A stretch of DNA of 64,000 nt from Sporobacter termitidis DSM 10068 (lineage in GTDB: Bacteria; Bacillota; Clostridia; Oscillospirales; Oscillospiraceae): positions 1-64,000 of the forward strand of contig NZ_FQXV01000005.1 in NCBI RefSeq assembly GCF_900130065.1, read 5' to 3'. Under the pieces are notes generated by a model. The model saw nothing but the letters and a program-made list of their open reading frames with translations, was not told the DNA's origin and searched no databases. Within the stretch, counting starts at the first letter, position 1. Each line of letters starts with the position of its first letter. The translations under genes were made by a program, and so were the position numbers. Shown piece after piece: positions 60,115-64,000 of this stretch.

Positions 60115-60865
60115 TTTTGCACACCTCAAGCACGCGCCGCGCCAAGGTCCGGTAGCTTTCGGCGATCTCGGATTCGGGGTACAGCTCCATAACCGTTTTG
60201 CCCTGTTCCTCTCCGCGCTGTATCAAATCAGAGCGCGGCACGGCGGAAATGACCGTACCGTTCGTCTCCTCCGCAAGCTTTTGAACCAGCGCCGTCTCAT
60301 TTTCAACATTGCGTCTGTTCAGGATGAGCCCTCCGTATCTGGCGTAATTCCTGCTTCTGAAATTCTTCAGCGCCTCGGCGATATTGGAAGCGGCGTACAT
60401 GGACATCCTCTCGCCCGAGGTGACAATAAAAACGATATCCGTATAGTCGCCCCTGAGGGGCATGGCGAATCCGCCGCAGACAACGTCGCCAAGCACGTCG
60501 TAAAGGACGATATCGGGCCGGTAGACCTCATAGGCGTTCAGGGCCGCCAGTTTATCGAAGGCGGTGACGATCCCGCGCCCGGCGCACCCGATCCCGGGCG
60601 TCGGCCCGCCCGCCTCCACGCACAGAACGCCGTTGTATCCGGTTTGCACGACGTCCTTGAGTTCTATCTCGTCCCTTCTGCTTCTGATCAGCTCCAATAC
60701 CGTCGGGATGCGTCTGCCGTTCGTCAGCATCGTTGTCGAATCCGACTTCGGATCGCAGCCGATCTGCATCACCTTATAGCCCGATAAGCTCAGCGCCGCG
60801 GACAGATTTGACGTGGTCGTGGATTTGCCGATGCCTCCCTTCCCGTAGACTGCGATCCGATACAT
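60107..60865 (-). CDS. NifH/BchL-like nitrogenase iron protein homologue
   Basis: ATP-dependent [4Fe-4S] electron donor of 252 aa, a bit shorter than NifH (about 275-295). The P-loop is [20 protein letters not shown] follows, and both cluster cysteines are in their family contexts: [14 protein letters not shown] (Cys94) and [15 protein letters not shown] (Cys130); the switch region [15 protein letters not shown] is also kept. It should therefore form a functional homodimer that passes electrons to a component 1-like partner. ATG 60865 has AAGGAG 10 bases upstream. First gene after riboswitch D. Confidence 0.92.
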   Translation of the reverse strand: MYRIAVYGKGGIGKSTTTSNLSAALSLSGYKVMQIGCDPKSDSTTMLTNGRRIPTVLELIRSRRDEIELKDVVQTGYNGVLCVEAGGPTPGIGCAGRGIVTAFDKLAALNAYEVYRPDIVLYDVLGDVVCGGFAMPLRGDYTDIVFIVTSGERMSMYAASNIAEALKNFRSRNYARYGGLILNRRNVENETALVQKLAEETNGTVISAVPRSDLIQRGEEQGKTVMELYPESEIAESYRTLARRVLEVCKNE

Positions 60866-60884
60866 CTCTTAGTCACTCCTTCAT

Positions 60885-60923
60885 AAAAACTAAACGGGTA
60901 ATCAACCCATCGTCGATCACCCG
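60885..60923 (-). terminator. Expression-platform terminator of riboswitch D
   Basis: CGGGTGATCGAC and GTTGATTACCCG (12-base arms with G-U pairs) flank a 5-base loop and are followed on the minus strand by TTTAGTTTTTA, 20 bases before the NifH-like start codon. Confidence 0.8.
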
Positions 60924-61032
60924 AAAATATCGCTAAAACATGCGGCTTCATAATCTCGCATGCGCTTAGCAGGACAGAGAACACAGCACGCACCGGATAG
61001 CATACCTGGCGTCTGTTTCCATCTGCTTTTCA

Positions 61033-61156
61033 GGCTTCTTTCCTGGCAGGATGATTCTCCTGCGTCATGGGAGGCAGCGGCGTTTCCCCCGCTGCCCTGT
61101 GAGAGAACTCTCAGGATAAACCGGCATAGTTGCCCTTAGCCGGAACACCTCGAAGC
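61033..61156 (-). promoter_or_regulatory. Riboswitch D: molybdenum cofactor (Moco) aptamer
   Basis: On the minus strand: GCTTCGAGG, CCGGCTAAGGGCAACTATGC followed by CGG, ATCCTGAGAG-loop-CTCTCACAGGGC, AGCGGGGGAAACGCCGCT, GCCTCCCATGACGC, an extra hairpin CAGGAG-CTCCTG-like, and closing GGAAAGAAGCC. It matches riboswitch C in every conserved block while the variable helices differ with compensating changes, which is good evidence for a conserved fold. Controls the NifH-like operon of nine genes. Confidence 0.8.
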
Positions 61157-61202
61157 TGTTTATTTAGATTTGTATATGCATGAAACAGTTAAAATTTTCG
61201 CG

Positions 61203-61907
61203 TTACTTTGGCATTGTTAACTTAAAGTGATTATGGTGAAATTCTATCAGGCCCTCCTGCTGAAGCTTGCTTAATTCCGTGGATAAGGAACTGCGCTCGA
61301 TATATAGGAAGTCGGCCATTCCCTGACGGCTGAACGGAACGTCAAATACGTCGCTCTGATGCTCGTCGCGCTCATAGGATAAATACGTCAGTATCTTCTC
61401 CCGCAGCGTCCTTCGGGATAAAATATCCACCTTTCTGAACAGGCGGTAATTTCTCTTGGCCAATATTCTGATAATATTCACGCTCAGCCTGGACAGCGCG
61501 GACACGCAGTCGGCGCTGCCGGAATCCAGCTTTTTAAAATCGAGATACAGGCAGACGCAAGGCTCGGTGGCCATGATGGTGGACATGTGATAATGATTAT
61601 CCGCAAAGGTATGGGTACAGCCCAGCAAATATCCGGGCGTTATGTATTCCAAAATAGAGCATTTGCCCCAGGCGTCATATTTTATATGCTGGCCGCGGCC
61701 CGAAAGTATGCAGCCGGACTGCACGGGTTCAACAGCGGAAGTGCCGATCGTGTTAATCGGCTCTCCGGCGTCAACGATTTCCACCACAGCCGTCAGATAA
61801 TCCAGCAGATATCGTATATCTTCCTCGTCAAACCCGCGGAACAGCGGCTGACTTTTGATGAGCTCCATGTATTCGAGATACTTTTTTTCGGTTTTCACAT
61901 CACTCAC
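61203..61907 (-). CDS. Crp/Fnr family transcriptional regulator
   Basis: Regulator of 234 aa. A cyclic-nucleotide-binding-like beta-barrel (about residues 15-130) has VVEIVDAGEPINTIGTSA and GKCSILEYITPGYLLGCTHT, and a C-terminal winged helix has PFSRQGMADFLYIERSSLST with recognition helix. Cysteines are present in the sensor part (SGCILSG, GKCS, LLGCTHT, EPCVCLY) without the Fnr spacing, so redox or metal sensing is possible. It starts 36 bases after the radical SAM gene behind riboswitch E and likely regulates this cluster. Confidence 0.87.
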   Translation of the reverse strand: MSDVKTEKKYLEYMELIKSQPLFRGFDEEDIRYLLDYLTAVVEIVDAGEPINTIGTSAVEPVQSGCILSGRGQHIKYDAWGKCSILEYITPGYLLGCTHTFADNHYHMSTIMATEPCVCLYLDFKKLDSGSADCVSALSRLSVNIIRILAKRNYRLFRKVDILSRRTLREKILTYLSYERDEHQSDVFDVPFSRQGMADFLYIERSSLSTELSKLQQEGLIEFHHNHFKLTMPK

Positions 61908-61943
61908 TCCCAGACGAAATTCAAAGGCTGCGCCGGCGCCGCT

Positions 61944-62978
61944 TCAAGTCTCACAAATTGAAATTCCGCACCGCTGCGCCATTGCCCGTTTATCAGGCCG
62001 GGTATCCCGGTATTCGATGTTATCATAAGCAAACGTCGCCGCCTGCTGCCTGCCGCTCCAATAATCCACCTTCACGTTGACCGCCAGCGCAAACAGATAG
62101 TTCCCTGCGCCGGCATTCGTCGCCTGAACCCGCTCTTCCTCCGTCCATCCGGCCGCCGTTGTCACATCAACCGAACGGTATGCCAGTCTTGCTATCGCCA
62201 CCAGCCGGGACGCCTCTTCCACCGAGCAGCTTTCCCAATCCCGCATTGGGATCGCAGGGTCCGGCGTAAACTTTGAAATATAGATGCCGGACAAGTGGGG
62301 AAACCGCGCAATGTCGAACAGCGAGTTAACATAATCTTCATATCTCGTTTCTGCCGGCCCGAGTCCCGCCATAATTCCGGAGCTTAAGGCCAGCCCCGCC
62401 CTTTGTATATCCCAGGCGAACTGAATTTTCCTTTCGAGATCGTCGCCCGGCTTGACCTTTTTAAAAACCTCCGGATTTGTAATTTCGAAAACGGCCCCGA
62501 CGCTGTGAACGCCCCACGCCTTCAGCTGCGCCATGGTTTCAACGCTCATGGCGGCGCCGCAGTTGACCATAATCTTCATATCATGCAGGCCCGCGTCATA
62601 AATCCTTTTGACGATATCAAGGACCTCCCTGCCCTCGCTGCCCAGCGTCGTGCCCCCGCTGAGGTGAAACTCCCTGACGCCTTCCCGCCGGAAAAACTGT
62701 GCTCCCGCCACAATCGCCTCTATCGGCGTGGCGTGCTGGTCCTTTTTTCTCCAGTACGGGCAGTAGTTGCACAAAGGCCGCAGCCTGCAGGGCAGAACGC
62801 TGGCGATTCCGCCGGTAAAGCGGAAAACGTCTCCGGTTAAATTTTTCCGCACAGTCCGGGCCGCTTTAAACAGCCTGCTTCGGCTCTCCTCCGTTTCAGT
62901 GTTCCGGAACAGAAACAGCGCTTCCTCCCGGGTAATCGGACGCGCAAGCGCGTTCGTCAAAATTTCGTCCAGGTTCAA
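61944..62978 (-). CDS. Radical SAM protein with CX5CX2C motif (HmdB/HcgA-like), copy 2
   Basis: Protein of 344 aa, paralogue of 51036-52067. The motif is CRLRPLCNYCPYWR with Cys64, Cys70 and Cys73 (CX5CX2C). Parallel segments are REFHLSGGTTLGSEGREVLD, MVNCGAAMSVETMAQLKAWG and GIMAGLGPAETRYEDYVNSL. I start it at TTG 62978, which has GGAAAGG upstream, lies beyond the riboswitch E terminator and gives the same N-terminal length as copy 1; the TTG at 63026 falls in the terminator T-run. First gene after riboswitch E, followed by the Crp-type regulator. Confidence 0.82.
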   Translation of the reverse strand: MNLDEILTNALARPITREEALFLFRNTETEESRSRLFKAARTVRKNLTGDVFRFTGGIASVLPCRLRPLCNYCPYWRKKDQHATPIEAIVAGAQFFRREGVREFHLSGGTTLGSEGREVLDIVKRIYDAGLHDMKIMVNCGAAMSVETMAQLKAWGVHSVGAVFEITNPEVFKKVKPGDDLERKIQFAWDIQRAGLALSSGIMAGLGPAETRYEDYVNSLFDIARFPHLSGIYISKFTPDPAIPMRDWESCSVEEASRLVAIARLAYRSVDVTTAAGWTEEERVQATNAGAGNYLFALAVNVKVDYWSGRQQAATFAYDNIEYRDTRPDKRAMAQRCGISICET

Positions 62979-63024
62979 TGCAATGGCCGCCTTTCCGGCT
63001 TTCGCAACGCCAAGCCGCAGAATC

Positions 63025-63068
63025 AAAAAATAAAAGCCGACTAATTTTGAGAGTCAAAACCAGCCGGC
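63025..63068 (-). terminator. Expression-platform terminator of riboswitch E
   Basis: GCCGGCTGGTTTTGA (minus, from 63068) pairs through G-U pairs with TCAAAATTAGTCGGC (to 63036), loop CTC, then TTTTATTTTTT. Confidence 0.85.
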
Positions 63069-63120
63069 CAAATACAGACCTATCCCTTTAATGCAGATTG
63101 CTCTGCTTAAAAAATAGACT

Positions 63121-63220
63121 TCCTTCTCAACTAGTGAAGGCCGGGCTGTTTCCTGCCCAACCCCGTAAACCTCTCTGGTTTAGGCTCAGTATTCATGGGA
63201 TACACGGCATCCTTTAGAAT
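63121..63220 (-). promoter_or_regulatory. Riboswitch E: Moco/Tuco-like variant aptamer
   Basis: On the minus strand: TTCTAAAGGAT, ATCCCATGA, ACTGAGCCTAAACC-loop-GGTTTACGGGG, TTGGGCAGGAAACAGCCCGG, CCTTC and TTGAGAAGG. It follows the pattern of riboswitches A and B, not C and D, although it lies in the same cluster as C and D. It would control the second radical SAM gene and the Crp-type regulator. Confidence 0.6.
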
Positions 63221-63396
63221 AAAAAGCTCGGAATTCAAATATTAAAATTTATTATGTTAACAAACATGTGTATTAGAGCTATTAAATCATGATTTCAGGA
63301 CAAAGTATGTCAGATATCCAACGGACCACCATCTTTTATATAATTGCCATAATTTTTTAAGTCGATTTAAAACGCATGCGTGATACTTTCACTGAT

Positions 63397-64000
63397 TCAG
63401 GCGCCGGCAATGCTTTTTACAGCCGAAACAGCGGCCTCTATATCGTCGATCGTATTGAAATACCCCATGCTGAACCGGACGCCTCCCAGCTCTCCCGTGC
63501 CGATCGTTTCGTGTGCGTACGTCGCGCAGTGCAGGCCCGGACGGACGCCGATACCATACCGCTCATCCAGCAGCTCCGCCACCCCCATCGGCGGCTTTCC
63601 CATTATATTCAGCGTGACAATACCAAGCTGCTTTTCCGCCGACAGCGGACCGTACAGGACCACATTTCCGACGTCGCGCAGCCCTTCGAGCATCAGCCGG
63701 GTGAGCATTTGCTCGTGCGCCCGGATTTTTTGCGTCGTTTCCAACAGGATGAAATCAACGCCGGCCTTCATACCAAGAATACCCGGGGCATTCAGCGTGC
63801 CGATTTCATATCTCTCGTAAAACAGCCAGCTGTCGATCTCTTCCTCCGAGACATGGCCGACATAAGGCCTGACACGCGCCCTCGGCGATATATAAACCAC
63901 ACCGGTCCCCTGCATGCCGAACAGGCTCTTGTGGCCGGACGCGACAAGCAGATCGATATTCATGGCGCCCACGTCAATGTCAAGCACGCCGCCCGCCTGC
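63397..64000 (-). CDS. Cysteine desulfurase family PLP enzyme (start beyond window)
   Basis: C-terminal 200 residues of a class V aminotransferase-fold enzyme; the frame is open to the window edge (QAGGVLDIDVGAMNIDLLVA). The PLP lysine is in ASGHKSLFGMQGTGVVYI, and GVRPGLHCATYAHETIGT carries the catalytic Cys. The pattern fits the group often called cysteine desulfurase family protein, related to SufS/NifS, which supplies sulfane sulfur. Its position next to the radical SAM and nitrogenase-like genes would fit sulfur supply for cluster or cofactor assembly. It ends 177 bases before riboswitch E. Confidence 0.85.
   Translation of the reverse strand, partial: QAGGVLDIDVGAMNIDLLVASGHKSLFGMQGTGVVYISPRARVRPYVGHVSEEEIDSWLFYERYEIGTLNAPGILGMKAGVDFILLETTQKIRAHEQMLTRLMLEGLRDVGNVVLYGPLSAEKQLGIVTLNIMGKPPMGVAELLDERYGIGVRPGLHCATYAHETIGTGELGGVRFSMGYFNTIDDIEAAVSAVKSIAGA

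Noticed and set aside
45185-60865. A true nitrogen-fixing nitrogenase cluster
   Set aside because: Component 1-like proteins are only about 400 residues or less, ligand cysteines are lost in the b-members, and no nifB, nifE, nifN or nifV is present.
57742-60865. Protochlorophyllide reductase or F430 (CfbCD) genes
   Set aside because: No tetrapyrrole or methanogenesis genes are nearby, and two separate component 1-like pairs with MoeA-like and radical SAM partners fit neither system.
50727-61156. Cobalamin riboswitches, because BtuCDF-type importers follow
   Set aside because: The conserved B12-box GCCACTG is missing and all blocks match the Moco motif instead.

Overview
The window looks like a piece of a chromosome from an anaerobic member of the Bacillota, probably class Clostridia with a fairly high G+C content. 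The evidence is strong Shine-Dalgarno sites (AAGGAGG), many consensus sigma-A promoters with 17-bp spacers, lipoprotein signal peptides followed by Ser/Pro/Ala-rich linkers, intrinsic terminators, a glycyl radical enzyme, nitrogenase-like proteins, an iron-sulfur cysteine desulfidase and GlpP. There is no rRNA, tRNA, CRISPR array or transposase that I can see.

Left third (1-36.2 kb): nutrient uptake and catabolism. Three complete or nearly complete peptide/nickel-type (Dpp/Opp) ABC importers lie at 1-4683 (cut by the left edge), 5207-13696 (with a phosphoesterase, a metallo-beta-lactamase-fold hydrolase, an RpiR regulator and a HAD hydrolase) and 29884-36222 (with a glycerophosphodiester phosphodiesterase). 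Between them is an operon on the minus strand (hydantoinase A, hydantoinase B, an ATC-hydrolase-like protein, cysteine desulfidase) that could open a sulfur-containing ring and degrade the released cysteine. A LacI regulator and a PotABCD-like importer with an M20 amidohydrolase run divergently from it. A GlpP antiterminator, a secreted repeat protein and a Cof-type HAD hydrolase fill 26.6-29.5 kb.

Middle (36.4-45.1 kb): a glycyl radical enzyme without an activase nearby, a small unknown protein, a DUF6198/YczE-like membrane protein, an NAD(P)-type aldehyde dehydrogenase, a LysR regulator and an MFS exporter. The small protein and the aldehyde dehydrogenase are each preceded by a riboswitch-like leader with an intrinsic terminator, and three of the promoters share an ATAACTTAT-type operator.

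Right third (45.2-64 kb), the most interesting part: a minus-strand supercluster of a NifH-like ATPase, four short nitrogenase component-1-like proteins in two pairs, two MoeA-like proteins (one with an N-terminal four-cysteine motif), two BtuCDF/FecCD-type metal or chelate importers, two radical SAM proteins with the unusual CX5CX2C motif known from HmdB/HcgA, a Crp-type regulator and a partial cysteine desulfurase. Two leaders are convincing molybdenum-cofactor (Moco) riboswitches and a third is a variant. No molybdopterin synthesis genes and no full-size nitrogenase are present. I infer an undescribed metal-cofactor system: import of molybdate, tungstate or a metal chelate, MoeA-like processing, radical SAM chemistry, and an ATP-driven NifH-like reductase acting on nitrogenase-like partners, all controlled by cofactor-sensing RNA.
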